Positions 1-8,827 of a stretch of DNA of 64,000 bases are shown here, piece after piece. The notes under the pieces are model-generated. The model had not been told where the DNA came from. It searched no databases and saw nothing but the letters and a program-made list of their open reading frames with translations. Origin of the DNA: Clostridiales bacterium NK3B98 (GTDB lineage: Bacteria; Bacillota; Clostridia; Oscillospirales; Oscillospiraceae); NCBI GenBank assembly GCA_000421005.1, contig ATWA01000007.1, positions 23,147-87,146 of the forward strand, read 5' to 3'. A program made the translations under genes and the position numbers. Within the stretch, counting starts at the first letter, position 1, and every line of letters begins with the position of its first letter.

Positions 1-608
1 GCGTGGGTGTTCTGCTTGGAGGGAATCCACGGTGCCCATGGACCGCCGTCCATAAAGGTATACCAGCTGTTGTTGCAGGTGTGGTAGGCCTTGGGACCCT
101 CCTCCCAGCAGGTGGCCACGGCGCACTTGACGGAGGGGTACTCCGCCTTGATGAAGTTAATCAGGTCAGCGTCCATGTAGTAGGAGCCGGTGGACTGGGG
201 ATAGAAGCCAAACTTCTCATAAAACAGCCCGAATACGTCCCGGACGATGGCTTTTTTGTCCTCCATGGAGAACATCCAAATGCAGAAGTCTTTGGTCTGG
301 TATTTCTCCCGGAACTGCTCGCAGGGCAGACCCAGCAGGCTCAGGGCAATTTCGTCCCCGTAGGTTTCGTGATGCTCCTTGGCCAGCGCCACCGCCTCGT
401 CGTTGAACAGGCTGGCGTAGGTCATTTGGATGGTGGTTTTCAGACCGTTTTTGTGGGCGCACTCCTGCTGGAGTTTGAAGATATCCAGACTTTCCGTGAG
501 CAGCGCCTTGCGGCCGATGTCCTCCGTCTTGCCGTGCCCGGTGACCTTCTCGGCGTACTCCGGCACCATCTCAGGACGGTGGATGATGTTGACGATAAAC
601 TGGTCCAT
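1..608 (-). CDS. DUF3863-like protein, N-terminal part, cut by window edge
   Basis: Open frame read by eye from the ATG at 608 to the window edge, about 202 residues, beginning MDQFIVNIIHRPEMVPEY. A purine-rich GAAAGGA precedes the start. There is no signal peptide. A DIFKLQQECAHKNGLKTTIQ stretch and a later YYMDADLINFIKAEYP segment give it the look of the DUF3863 family, cytoplasmic proteins of unknown function with a possible deacetylase/TIM-barrel-like fold; this assignment is from memory and needs a profile search. It follows the sugar-permease genes with only a hairpin between, so it probably belongs to the same operon and may act on the imported sugar. Confidence 0.6.
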   Translation of the reverse strand, partial: MDQFIVNIIHRPEMVPEYAEKVTGHGKTEDIGRKALLTESLDIFKLQQECAHKNGLKTTIQMTYASLFNDEAVALAKEHHETYGDEIALSLLGLPCEQFREKYQTKDFCIWMFSMEDKKAIVRDVFGLFYEKFGFYPQSTGSYYMDADLINFIKAEYPSVKCAVATCWEEGPKAYHTCNNSWYTFMDGGPWAPWIPSKQNTH

Positions 609-632
609 ATCAGATGAGATCCTTTCAGTAAT

Positions 633-660
633 CTGCCGGCGTTGCAAAAAACGCCGGCAG
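633..660 (-). repeat. Intercistronic hairpin between malG-like and DUF3863-like genes
   Basis: Perfect 11-bp inverted repeat CTGCCGGCGTT / AACGCCGGCAG with a 6-nt loop. No U-run follows on the minus strand, so it looks like an mRNA-stabilising or attenuating element rather than a full terminator. Confidence 0.6.
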
Positions 661-671
661 AAGCATTTCAA

Positions 672-1541
672 TCAGCCTTTGACTGCGCCGCCAGTGATAC
701 CCTCCACATAGAACTTCTGCATAATGAAGAAGAGGATGGAGATGGGAATGGACACCAGCACACCGCCGCAGCAGAAGATGGTGAAGTAGGAGTTAATCAG
801 GCTCTTGTCCAGCATTTTGTACAGTCCCACAGCCACGGTGTAGTAATTGGACACACCGGCGTTCAGAATCATCTTGGAGAACACGAAGTCCATCCAAGGT
901 CCGAGAAAGCTGCTGATGACCGTATAGACGATGATGGGGCGGCTCATGGGAACAATGATCTGGAAGAAAATTCGAGCCTCGCTGCACCCGTCCAGCCGGG
1001 CAGCCTCGCAGAGAGAGCGGGGCACCGTGTCAAAGAAGCCCTTACAGATCAAATAGCCCAGACCGGAGGAGGCGGAGTAGACCAGAATCAGACCTACATG
1101 GCTGTTGGTCAGGCCAAAGCTCTTGAGCACAAAATACACCGCAATCATGGACAGCACGCCGGGGAACAGGTTCAAAATCACCGCCACATTCATCAGCGCC
1201 TTCCGTGCCTTGAACTTGCCAAAGGAGGTGGCATAGGCCACCATCAGCACGAAGGCGGTGGAAATCAGGCAGGTAAAGATGGCGATTTTCAGGGTGTTCA
1301 TAAACCACTGGGGGAACTGGTTCACCGAGTCGGAGTGGAACAGAGACACATAGTGCTTGGCGCTCCACACCTGAGGCAGGAAGGTGGAGGTGTTCATGCC
1401 GTCATAGGCGCTGAAGGAGGTACAGACCAGCCAGATAATGGGAATCAGCCAGATGAACGCCAGCACGGCAATGAAGACGTTGTGCAGAACAGTGCGGCCA
1501 ATCCGGGGATTGGTGCCTTTCACGGTCGTCTCGTTTTTCAT
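672..1541 (-). CDS. Carbohydrate ABC transporter permease, MalG type
   Basis: 289-residue inner-membrane permease with about six hydrophobic segments. The cytoplasmic EAA loop is clear in EAARLDGCSEARIFFQIIVP (about residues 191-210), the docking site for the ATPase. It forms the permease pair with the MalF-like protein just upstream, and its ATG shares one base with the MalF stop (TGATG), indicating translational coupling. No ATPase gene is in the operon, which is usual when a shared MsmK-type ATPase serves several Firmicute sugar importers. The substrate is probably a maltodextrin-like oligosaccharide. Confidence 0.93.
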   Translation of the reverse strand: MKNETTVKGTNPRIGRTVLHNVFIAVLAFIWLIPIIWLVCTSFSAYDGMNTSTFLPQVWSAKHYVSLFHSDSVNQFPQWFMNTLKIAIFTCLISTAFVLMVAYATSFGKFKARKALMNVAVILNLFPGVLSMIAVYFVLKSFGLTNSHVGLILVYSASSGLGYLICKGFFDTVPRSLCEAARLDGCSEARIFFQIIVPMSRPIIVYTVISSFLGPWMDFVFSKMILNAGVSNYYTVAVGLYKMLDKSLINSYFTIFCCGGVLVSIPISILFFIMQKFYVEGITGGAVKG

Positions 1542-2989
1542 CAGTTGTACACCCCTTCCTTATCTCCGCTAATCATGAAGTTGAAGGCCAGCAGGGTAAA
1601 CACGGCGCAGACGATAAACACCATAATGCCGATGACCGCCGCCATTTTGTAGTTGTAGTAGTCCTGCGTCAGGGTGAACAGCCACGTCACCAGCAAATCC
1701 ACTTCCTTGGCCTGAGAGTTTGCCATGGCCTGATTGGTGGTGGTGTAGACACCGGTGGTCAGCAGGTAGATCACGTTGAAGTTGTTGATATTCTTCACGA
1801 AATCGGTCACCAGAGAGGGCCCGGTGACAAAGAGCAGATAGGGCATGGTGATGTACCGGAACTGCTGGAAGGGGGTTGCGCCGTCAATCCGGGCGGACTC
1901 CAGCTGGTCAGAGGGGAGATTCATCAGCACGCCGGTGGCAATCAGCATCTGAAAGGGCATACCAATCCAGATGTTGATGAGAATAATCATCACATGCGCC
2001 CAGCCGGGGGCGGAGAGGAAGGGGATATAGCTGGTGGAGATCAATCCCGCACTTCTTAAAAAGCCGGTCAGTCCGATATTGGCGCAGATGGTGTTGACAA
2101 TGCCGCCGTTGGAGAAGAAATTTCTCACCAGCAGCAGGGAGACGAACTGAGGCACCGCAATGGTGATGACAAACAGAAGCCGCCAGAACTTAGGCGCTTT
2201 TGTCCGCTTGCTGTTGAGCAGCATGGACAGGAAAATGCCGCCGAAATAGGTGGTAAAGGTGGCAAAAAATGCCCAGACCAGCGTCCACGCCAGCACCCGG
2301 ACAAAGGCATAACCGAAGGTGACCGTCATGCCGCCGCCGCCCAGAATATTGGCAAAGTTTCGCAGACCAACCCAGGTAAACAACTGGTTGGGAGGCATAT
2401 GGTTCTGGTCATAGTTGGTAAATGCCACAAAGATCAGAAGCAGTATGGGGATCATGGTGAAGATCACAATGCCCAGCACCGGAAGGGTCAGCATGGTGAG
2501 ATAGAACTTTTCCTCAATGAGGGTGTGAACGTCCTCCTTGAAGTTGTTGATATGTCCGCCCCGCTCTGCGGTGAGCTGGAGGTTGTAGCAGGCGACGGTA
2601 TTCTTCACCAGCACCACAAAGGCAAACACCCAGACCACAAAGCTGAACAGGCTCATGAGCAGGATCATAAAAGAGTTGTCATAGTCGTTCCACTCGTTGC
2701 GCATGGTGGCCACGTTGAACACCTTTTCCGCCTGCACGGTACCCAGCGTGCCAAATTTGGGGACATACTGTGCGGCGATTTTCACAGAAAAGACGATAAT
2801 CGCTCCTTCCAGCAGGGTCATCAACAGGGCTTTAACAAACTGTTTCCGGCGGGCGTATCCTGCGCCCCACCAGAGCACGGACAGCTTTACAAACACATCA
2901 CCTTTGGCAAATGCCGTGCCAAAGTCAGAAAAGAAGCTGCCCACGGCGGCAAAGAATGCGCTTACGCCGCCGCTTTTCTCTTCTTTCAT
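1541..2989 (-). CDS. Carbohydrate ABC transporter permease, MalF type
   Basis: 482 residues, longer than minimal CUT1 permeases. The first ~170 residues hold two extra hydrophobic helices (about 50-75 and 105-128) as in long MalF proteins, followed by the six-helix core. The EAA-type loop reads LESARIDGATPFQQFRYITM. The gene begins at an ATG preceded by GGAGG and ends overlapping the MalG-like start. With the binding lipoprotein upstream it forms a complete sugar importer apart from the ATPase. Confidence 0.93.
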   Translation of the reverse strand: MKEEKSGGVSAFFAAVGSFFSDFGTAFAKGDVFVKLSVLWWGAGYARRKQFVKALLMTLLEGAIIVFSVKIAAQYVPKFGTLGTVQAEKVFNVATMRNEWNDYDNSFMILLMSLFSFVVWVFAFVVLVKNTVACYNLQLTAERGGHINNFKEDVHTLIEEKFYLTMLTLPVLGIVIFTMIPILLLIFVAFTNYDQNHMPPNQLFTWVGLRNFANILGGGGMTVTFGYAFVRVLAWTLVWAFFATFTTYFGGIFLSMLLNSKRTKAPKFWRLLFVITIAVPQFVSLLLVRNFFSNGGIVNTICANIGLTGFLRSAGLISTSYIPFLSAPGWAHVMIILINIWIGMPFQMLIATGVLMNLPSDQLESARIDGATPFQQFRYITMPYLLFVTGPSLVTDFVKNINNFNVIYLLTTGVYTTTNQAMANSQAKEVDLLVTWLFTLTQDYYNYKMAAVIGIMVFIVCAVFTLLAFNFMISGDKEGVYN

Positions 2990-3018
2990 ACAGAGCCTCC
3001 TCCTTTTGGAAATAGTAA

Positions 3019-3055
3019 GAGCGAGCCCCTAAACCAGCGTTTATGGGGCCCGCTC
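3019..3055 (-). repeat. Hairpin between binding-protein and permease genes
   Basis: 11-bp stem GAGCGGGCCCC / GGGGCTCGCTC with one G-T wobble and a 15-nt loop; a second GC-rich hairpin lies just before it on the transcript (about 3057-3090). Such stems after a binding-protein gene usually protect that message and lower downstream expression, giving excess binding protein over permease. Confidence 0.6.
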
Positions 3056-3110
3056 CGGGTGGACGGCGCCAACGCCATCAGCGCCGCCCGGTCATTTGGA
3101 AGTGGGGAGA

Positions 3111-4466
3111 TCAGTCCACAGGTGCGGTGACGCCCTCAACCAGAGAGTCAAGGGCAGCCTGAATGCCAGCCTCGTCATCCACGTTCAGCTGACCCTGAGC
3201 GATCATCTCGCCGAAGGTAGCGGTGGGATCCCAGTACTTGCCGCCGACAGTCTGAACCACGCCGTAAGCGTCCTGAGCGGCGATTGCCTTCAGAGCCACG
3301 TTGTCCTGAATTTCAGGCATGGAAGCGGCAGCCAGGTTGGTGGGCAGAGAGCCATGGGCAGTATAGCGCAGACGCTGTGCGTCCTCGTTGGTGATGTACT
3401 CTGCCAGCAGAGTGGCCCAGCCTACGTTCTTGCTGTGTGCGTTGACGCCAACCAGCTTGAAGCCGGCATAGTCATACTGCTGAACGGTCTGGCCGCCAGC
3501 CTCGAAGGTGGGCAGCACAGTGGCAGCGTAGCCGCCGAAGGCCTGCTGGACAGGGTCAGCGTCCCAAGTGCCGGAGATCACGGCGCAGAGGTTGCCGGTG
3601 GCAATCTCGCCGGACAGTCCGCCGTCAGGCACAGCCTGGAAAGCGGGGTGAGAGGCGATCTTCAGCATAGCCTGAGTAACCTGCACGCCGGTGATGCCGG
3701 AGGGAGCGGTGCCGTTCCAGTCGATATCGGTGGTGCCGTCCGCATTCAGATGGGCATAGAAGCCAGCGCCCAGGAAGAAGCCTGCATTGTACCATCCGGA
3801 GGCCAGCGTCATGCCAACCTTCTTACCGGAAGCCTGTGCAGCGTCCAGCAGAGAATCCCAGGTCTTGACCTGATCCTCGGAGATCAGATCGGAGTCATAG
3901 TACAGGAAGAAGCCGTTGCCGCCCTCCTTGGGGAAGGCGTACAGGGTGTCGCCATAGGTGGCGGCGGCGATAGCGCCAGTGCCGTTCTCCGCCTGAACGT
4001 CGGCAATGCTCTTGCCGGCAAGGTTGACCAGAGCCTCGTCCATCTCGTTGAGGGACTGGAGTGCGCCGGCGTTCACCAACTCAGCAAGCTGGTCGTCTGC
4101 AAAGGCAAACACATCAGCAGCGGCGTCAATGTCGGTGAGAACGGTGTCCTTGGCAGTGGACTCGCTCTCCACGCCAACCTCCACCTTCAGGTCAACCATG
4201 CTGGCATAGCTGGCGATGAACTCATCGGCCAGCTGCCGCAGCAGCTCCTGATCGTTCTCAGCGCCCCACAGGGTCAGCTCAACCGTCTCCTTTTCGCCGT
4301 CGGCGGCAGGAGCGGCAGCCTCTGCCTCAGTGGCAGGCTGGGCATCGCCAGTGGGCTCCTGCTCCGCAGGGGCGTTGTTCTGGTCGGAAGCGGTGGAGCC
4401 GCCGCCGCAGGCGGCGAGGGACAGAACCATTGCCAGCGCCAGAAGGATCGCTAACAGTTTCTTCAT
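3111..4466 (-). CDS. Sugar ABC transporter solute-binding lipoprotein, MalE type
   Basis: 451 residues. The start is the ATG at 4466 (MKKLLAILLALAMVLSLAAC) because AAGGAGG lies eight bases upstream; an in-frame upstream codon has no such site. A signal peptide ends in the lipobox LAAC|G, so the mature protein is lipid-anchored on the outer face of the membrane. A short low-complexity linker rich in A, E, P and T (about 25-65) precedes a CUT1 binding-protein fold (VELTLWGAENDQELLRQLAD, later GYAATVLPTFEAGG). It heads the operon and delivers sugar to the two permeases. Confidence 0.92.
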   Translation of the reverse strand: MKKLLAILLALAMVLSLAACGGGSTASDQNNAPAEQEPTGDAQPATEAEAAAPAADGEKETVELTLWGAENDQELLRQLADEFIASYASMVDLKVEVGVESESTAKDTVLTDIDAAADVFAFADDQLAELVNAGALQSLNEMDEALVNLAGKSIADVQAENGTGAIAAATYGDTLYAFPKEGGNGFFLYYDSDLISEDQVKTWDSLLDAAQASGKKVGMTLASGWYNAGFFLGAGFYAHLNADGTTDIDWNGTAPSGITGVQVTQAMLKIASHPAFQAVPDGGLSGEIATGNLCAVISGTWDADPVQQAFGGYAATVLPTFEAGGQTVQQYDYAGFKLVGVNAHSKNVGWATLLAEYITNEDAQRLRYTAHGSLPTNLAAASMPEIQDNVALKAIAAQDAYGVVQTVGGKYWDPTATFGEMIAQGQLNVDDEAGIQAALDSLVEGVTAPVD

Positions 4467-4534
4467 AATGGGTACCTCCTTGAAAGTCATACACAGCCAG
4501 TGCGCATTACGCAGCCAGCTGTTCTAAAAAAAGA

Positions 4535-4563
4535 AGTATAGCAAAATTATTTTTTGGTGTCAA
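4535..4563 (-). promoter_or_regulatory. Sigma-A promoter of the sugar importer operon
   Basis: Reading the minus strand: -35 TTGACA (4563-4558), a 17-bp A/T-rich spacer, -10 TATACT (4540-4535). Near-consensus, 69 bases before the binding-protein ATG. Confidence 0.85.
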
Positions 4564-4719
4564 TCATATTTTTCTGCGCTCATACGTCGGATGTTTTGTC
4601 TGTTTTCACCATAACCCCATTCCGTTTTGCCTGTGTCCGCCCGGATTGTTTGAGTTGTCCTGCTGTTTTTCTTCTCCCGCCCTGTAGGGCACACAATTGC
4701 AATCCCGTCAAAGATTTGC

Positions 4720-4748
4720 TTGTATCCCTTGGCAAATCGTGATATGAT
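4720..4748 (+). promoter_or_regulatory. Sigma-A promoter of the mocA/xdh operon
   Basis: -35 TTGTAT (4720-4725), 17-bp spacer, -10 TATGAT (4743-4748), followed 42 bases later by the start codon with AGAGGTG as ribosome site. Confidence 0.7.
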
Positions 4749-4790
4749 TGGACATATACAGAACCCTTTCTTAAAAGAGGTGAAATATCC

Positions 4791-5414
4791 ATGTGCCTCT
4801 CCCCCGCCGCCGTAGTGACTGCTGCCGGAATGTCCCGGAGAATGGGGCAGTGGAAGCCGCTTCTTCCGCTGGGCAGCGAGACTGTTCTGGAACGCACTGT
4901 GTCTTCTTTATTACAGGGCGGGGCAGAGCGGGTGGTGGTAGTCACCGGATACCGGGGGGCGGAAGCAGACGCTCTGGTGCAGCGCCGATTTGGGGCTGCT
5001 GTGCGGTGCGTTCACAACCCGGACTACGCCTGCTCGGATATGCTCCGCTCGGTACAAATCGGGGTGGCAGCTCTGCCGGATTGCAGCGGTTTTTATCTGC
5101 TGCCGGGGGATATGCCCTTCGTCTCCCCGGAGACCATTGGCAGCCTGTTTCATCATTGGCAGAGGCATCCCTGTGACGTGGTTTTCCCTGTGGCGCAGGG
5201 CAGACGAAAGCATCCCCCCTTTCTCTCCGCAAGGTTGATTCCCGCCGTACTTCACTACGACGGTGAAGACGGGCTGCGAGGGCTTTGGCTGAGGTTGGAA
5301 GGACATATGGAGTCATTGGAAACAGCAGATCCGGGGGTGCTGGTGGATTTGGACACCCCGGAGGATTATCAGCGTTGGAAAAGGAGGTTTGAAGCGTATG
5401 GAACGGATCAGTGA
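4791..5414 (+). CDS. mocA: Molybdenum cofactor cytidylyltransferase-like protein (MocA/YgfJ family)
   Basis: 207 residues. The N-terminal nucleotidyltransferase signature is present: VVTAAGMSRRMGQWKPLLPL (residues 7-26), then a YLLPGDMPFVSPETI segment with the metal-binding Asp. This family transfers CTP (MocA) or GTP (MobA) to molybdopterin; next to xanthine-dehydrogenase-type genes the MocA/YgfJ subgroup, which matures the dinucleotide cofactor of molybdenum hydroxylases, is the best fit. It opens the hydroxylase operon; its stop lies 17 bases inside the next gene. Confidence 0.85.
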   Translation: MCLSPAAVVTAAGMSRRMGQWKPLLPLGSETVLERTVSSLLQGGAERVVVVTGYRGAEADALVQRRFGAAVRCVHNPDYACSDMLRSVQIGVAALPDCSGFYLLPGDMPFVSPETIGSLFHHWQRHPCDVVFPVAQGRRKHPPFLSARLIPAVLHYDGEDGLRGLWLRLEGHMESLETADPGVLVDLDTPEDYQRWKRRFEAYGTDQ

Positions 5415-7521
5415 AAGCGTTGTCAAAAAAGACCACGCCCCGAAGGTGTCCGGTCGCAGCATCTATGTGGCTGACTATCCCTCTGAGGGAGTGCTTTGCG
5501 GAAAGCTGCTCCACGCAAAGGTGGCTCGGGCAAAGGTGCTGCGGGTGGAAGTGCCGCCTCTCCCGGAGGGGTACTTCTATGTGGATGCAAAAGACGTACC
5601 CGGCGACAACAACGTGAACATTGTGCTGGACGACACTCCGGTATTTTGCCGGGAGACGGTGGAATACATTGGCGAGCCCATCGCCATGCTCTGTGGGCCG
5701 GACGAGAAGACGGTGGAGCGTCTGCGGGACGAGTGCAAGGTGGTTTATGAGGAGCTGGAGCCGGTGATCGACCTGTCCGCCGCTACCCATGCCTTCTTTG
5801 ACTACCACTTCGGTCACGGAGACGTGGACGCTGCCTTTGCTCAGGCAGATCGGATTTTTGAGGAATCCTTCCGCACCGGGTATCAGGAGCAGGCGTATCT
5901 GGAGACCCAGGGCATGATGGCAGTGCCCGAGGCGGATGGACGGATGTTTGTCCACGGCTCTGCCCAGTGCGCCTACTATATCCACGGCGCAGTGGCCCGG
6001 GCGCTGGGCTGCGGTCCCGGTGGCGTGCATATTTTGCAGGACGTCACCGGCGGTGGCTTTGGGGGCAAGGAGGCGTTTCCCTCCATTCTGGGCTGTCAGG
6101 TGGCGGTTGCCGCCCACAAGTGCGCTCAGCCGGTTCGCTGCGTCTTTGACCGCCGGGAGGATATGGAGTACACCTCCAAGCGTCACCCCTCCCTGTGCAA
6201 ATACAAGGTCGCTGTAAAGGACGGGAAGGTCACCGCCATGGACATTGACGTGATCTTCAATGCCGGAGCATACTCCACCCTCTCCGCTGTGGTGTTGCAG
6301 CGGGGCATTATCGCCGCTCCCGGTGTGTACAACGTACCCAATGTGCGGGTGCATGGCTGCGCCATGAAAACCAACACCTCCCCCTGCGGCGCTTACCGGG
6401 GCTTCGGTGCCCCTCAGACCTTCTTTGCCGTGGAGATGATGATGGATCACATCGCCCGGGCATTGGGGGTGGATTCCCTTGCCTTCAAGCAGTCCCATCT
6501 GGTGAAGCAGGGGGACATGACCTCCACCTGCGGCAGATACCACTTTCCTGTCCCCCTCCCTGCCATGATTGACGAGGTGGATGCCGTATGTGACTACCGC
6601 CGCAAGCGGGAAGAATACGCCAAGCCTCAGACCGGACGCTATCGCCGGGGCATCGGCATGTCTCTCTACTTCCACGGGGCGGGCTTTACCGGTTCGGGAG
6701 AGCGGGACATCATCAAGGCAGTTGCCAAGCTGCGGAAATATGCCGACGGCACGGTGGAGGTGCTGGCCTCCAACGGTGAAATCGGTCAGGGGGTGCGCAC
6801 CACCTTCCCCAAAATTGTAGCTCACGAGCTGAACCTGCCGCTGGACAAGGTGTACTACAACCATCCTGACACCGCCCGGGTGCCGGACTCCGGTCCCACG
6901 GTGGCCTCCCGCTCCCTGATGGTGGTAGGCGAGCTGCTGCGCCGGGCTGCCATTCAGCTTCGGGAGAAGTGGGTGGACGGGATAGAGCAGGAGGTGGAGG
7001 AGCATTTCCGGGAGCCGGATTTCCTCATCCCCTTCTATATCGACAAATTCCAGGGTGACGCCTATCCCACCTACGCATGGTCGGTGAACGCCATTGAGGT
7101 GGAGGTTGACACCTACACCGGGCTGAGCAAGGTGTTGGGGGCTTACGGCTCCTTTGACGTGGGCACCCCCATCGACTACAACGTGGTGATGGGTCAGATG
7201 GAGGGCGGCTTCTTACAGGGCATTGGCTACGCCTCCATTGAGAAGATGGACTACGACGCAAAGGGGCGCATTCGCAACAACTCCTTCTCGGACTACCTGA
7301 TTCCCACCACCAAGGATGTGCCAAATCTGAAATGTATGCTTCATGTGGAGAGATACCCCGACGGCCCCTACGGTGCCAAGGGTGCAGGTGAGCTGCCGCT
7401 GGTGGGCGCTCCCGGCGCTTATGTGGAGGCCATGGAGCAGGCGCTGGGCGGTGTGGCGCTGCATCACGCTCCCTTCACCGCCGAGGACACCCTTGCCGTA
7501 CTGACAAAGGAGGCGATTTGA
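5398..7521 (+). CDS. Molybdenum hydroxylase large subunit (xanthine dehydrogenase family, molybdopterin-binding)
   Basis: 707 residues. The ATG at 5398 is chosen over an upstream TTG because AAGGAGG (5381-5387) lies ten bases before it. It contains the small alpha/beta domain and the two cofactor-binding domains of the family: VTGGGFGGKEAF near residue 220, GAYRGFGAPQ near 330, GAKGAGELP near 660 whose Glu is the general base of this enzyme class. It has no iron-sulfur domain of its own; the adjacent small 2Fe-2S and FAD proteins complete the usual LMS trimer. Hydroxylation of a purine or related N-heterocycle is likely; the true substrate cannot be told from sequence. Confidence 0.9.
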   Translation: MERISESVVKKDHAPKVSGRSIYVADYPSEGVLCGKLLHAKVARAKVLRVEVPPLPEGYFYVDAKDVPGDNNVNIVLDDTPVFCRETVEYIGEPIAMLCGPDEKTVERLRDECKVVYEELEPVIDLSAATHAFFDYHFGHGDVDAAFAQADRIFEESFRTGYQEQAYLETQGMMAVPEADGRMFVHGSAQCAYYIHGAVARALGCGPGGVHILQDVTGGGFGGKEAFPSILGCQVAVAAHKCAQPVRCVFDRREDMEYTSKRHPSLCKYKVAVKDGKVTAMDIDVIFNAGAYSTLSAVVLQRGIIAAPGVYNVPNVRVHGCAMKTNTSPCGAYRGFGAPQTFFAVEMMMDHIARALGVDSLAFKQSHLVKQGDMTSTCGRYHFPVPLPAMIDEVDAVCDYRRKREEYAKPQTGRYRRGIGMSLYFHGAGFTGSGERDIIKAVAKLRKYADGTVEVLASNGEIGQGVRTTFPKIVAHELNLPLDKVYYNHPDTARVPDSGPTVASRSLMVVGELLRRAAIQLREKWVDGIEQEVEEHFREPDFLIPFYIDKFQGDAYPTYAWSVNAIEVEVDTYTGLSKVLGAYGSFDVGTPIDYNVVMGQMEGGFLQGIGYASIEKMDYDAKGRIRNNSFSDYLIPTTKDVPNLKCMLHVERYPDGPYGAKGAGELPLVGAPGAYVEAMEQALGGVALHHAPFTAEDTLAVLTKEAI

Positions 7522-7522
7522 G

Positions 7523-7996
7523 ATGAATGCCATCTGTTTTACCCTGAACGGTTTGCCGGTATCCTATGAGGGCAGCGCCGCTGACCGGCTGCTGGAGGTG
7601 CTTCGGGGCACCTACCGCTGCACCAGTGTCAAGTGCGGGTGCAAGGAGGGGGAGTGCGGTGCCTGTTCCGTTCTGATTGACGGCACCCTCATCAACTCCT
7701 GCTGTGTGGCCATGGGCGCAGTGGAAGGTGCCAGCGTGGTCACCATGGAGGGCTTCCGGGAGACGGAGCGGTTCTCGGTGCTGGAAAAAGCATTTGCATC
7801 GGTTTCCGCAGTGCAGTGCGGATTCTGCATCCCCGGTATGGTGCTGGCAGCTGAGGCGCTGTTGAGCAAGTGTCCCCACCCCACAGAAGAGGAAATCCGG
7901 GAGGGGTTGAGTGGAAATCTCTGCCGCTGCACCGGATACAACGCCATTGTAAACGCTGTCTCCATCGCCGCAAAGGAGGGGAAGGGGCTATGGTAA
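7523..7996 (+). CDS. Molybdenum hydroxylase 2Fe-2S subunit
   Basis: 157 residues. The plant-ferredoxin-type cluster cysteines are C40, C45, C48 and C60 and the second cluster cysteines C99, C102, C134 and C136 (QCGFCIPGM and CRCTGY). It passes electrons from the molybdenum centre to FAD. It begins two bases after the large-subunit stop and overlaps the FAD-subunit start by seven bases. Confidence 0.95.
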   Translation: MNAICFTLNGLPVSYEGSAADRLLEVLRGTYRCTSVKCGCKEGECGACSVLIDGTLINSCCVAMGAVEGASVVTMEGFRETERFSVLEKAFASVSAVQCGFCIPGMVLAAEALLSKCPHPTEEEIREGLSGNLCRCTGYNAIVNAVSIAAKEGKGLW

Positions 7997-8808
7997 ATGG
8001 ATATGTACCCGCCTCGCTGGCAGAGGCGCTGGAGTTGCGCTCTTCTCGTGACGTTGTCCCCTATGCCGGCGGCACGGATTTGATGGTGGAAAACCGCAAG
8101 GGCGTGGATTACCTGTTTCTAAACAAGATAACCGAATTGCAGCAGATTTGTGAGGACGAGCAGTATATTCGCATCGGCGCAGGGGTCACCTTCACTCAGG
8201 CGCTGGAGAGCCCGCTGGTGCCGCCGCTGATGAAGGAGGCTGTCTCCCGCATTGCCGCCCCTGCCATCCGCAACGCCGGGACCTTCGGCGGCAATCTGGG
8301 CAACGGCAGCGCAAAGGCGGACTCGGTGCTTATCGAGTTTGTTGCAGATGCAAAGCTGCGGCTCTGCTCCGTGTCCGGGGAGCGGATTGTCCCGGTGGAA
8401 CAGTTCTATCTGGGACGGAAAAAGCTAGATTTGCGTCCAGATGAGCTGATTGTGGAGATTTTGCTGCCCAAGTCCGGTTTGGAGCAGTATGTATATGAGA
8501 AGGTGGGCGGGCGCAATGCGCTGGCCATCTCCCGGGTGTCCTTCGCCGGGGTGTTCGCCATGGAGGACGGGAAAATCACCAATGTGGCCGCCGCCTTTGG
8601 CGCTGTGGCGGACACGGTGCTGCGCTACCGGGACATTGAGGCCATGCTCATCGGCAAGACCATCGACGAGGCAAAGGCGCTGAAGGGCTCTTATCTGGAC
8701 GCCTACGCCCAGCGGATGGTGCTGACCCGGGGCAGAGTGAGTGCAGAGTACCGGAAAACCGTCTGCATGAATCTGCTGGAGGACTTCTTGACCCGCTTTG
8801 ACATTTAG
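7990..8808 (+). CDS. Molybdenum hydroxylase FAD-binding subunit
   Basis: 272 residues. The start is the ATG at 7990 preceded by GGAGGGGAAGGGG; a longer upstream frame is only the overlap with the iron-sulfur gene. FAD contacts are visible in PYAGGTDLMVENRKG (about 22-36) and AGTFGGNLGNGSAKADS (about 96-112), a variant of the usual TIGGNLANASPAADS motif, followed by a CO-dehydrogenase-flavoprotein-like C-terminal domain. It resembles the small FAD subunits found beside selenium-dependent hydroxylases. It may serve both large subunits, since only one FAD protein is present. Confidence 0.9.
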   Translation: MVNGYVPASLAEALELRSSRDVVPYAGGTDLMVENRKGVDYLFLNKITELQQICEDEQYIRIGAGVTFTQALESPLVPPLMKEAVSRIAAPAIRNAGTFGGNLGNGSAKADSVLIEFVADAKLRLCSVSGERIVPVEQFYLGRKKLDLRPDELIVEILLPKSGLEQYVYEKVGGRNALAISRVSFAGVFAMEDGKITNVAAAFGAVADTVLRYRDIEAMLIGKTIDEAKALKGSYLDAYAQRMVLTRGRVSAEYRKTVCMNLLEDFLTRFDI

Positions 8809-8827
8809 AGCCGGAAAGGAGCAAACC

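Larger units (their letters stand above)
4467..4790. other. Divergent promoter region between binding-protein gene and mocA-like gene
   Basis: 324 bases without a gene. It holds the promoter of the sugar importer on the minus strand and that of the molybdenum hydroxylase operon on the plus strand, each listed separately. I found no convincing riboswitch; a Moco-riboswitch-like fold could not be built by eye in front of the mocA-like gene. Confidence 0.7.

Noticed and set aside
633..660. Hairpin considered as an operon terminator
   Set aside because: No U-run on the coding strand; the next gene starts 25 bases on.
642..4454. Plus-strand open frames (up to 452 residues) opposite the sugar importer
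   Set aside because: Shadows of MalE/F/G-like genes with His/Gly/Gln-rich, motif-free text.
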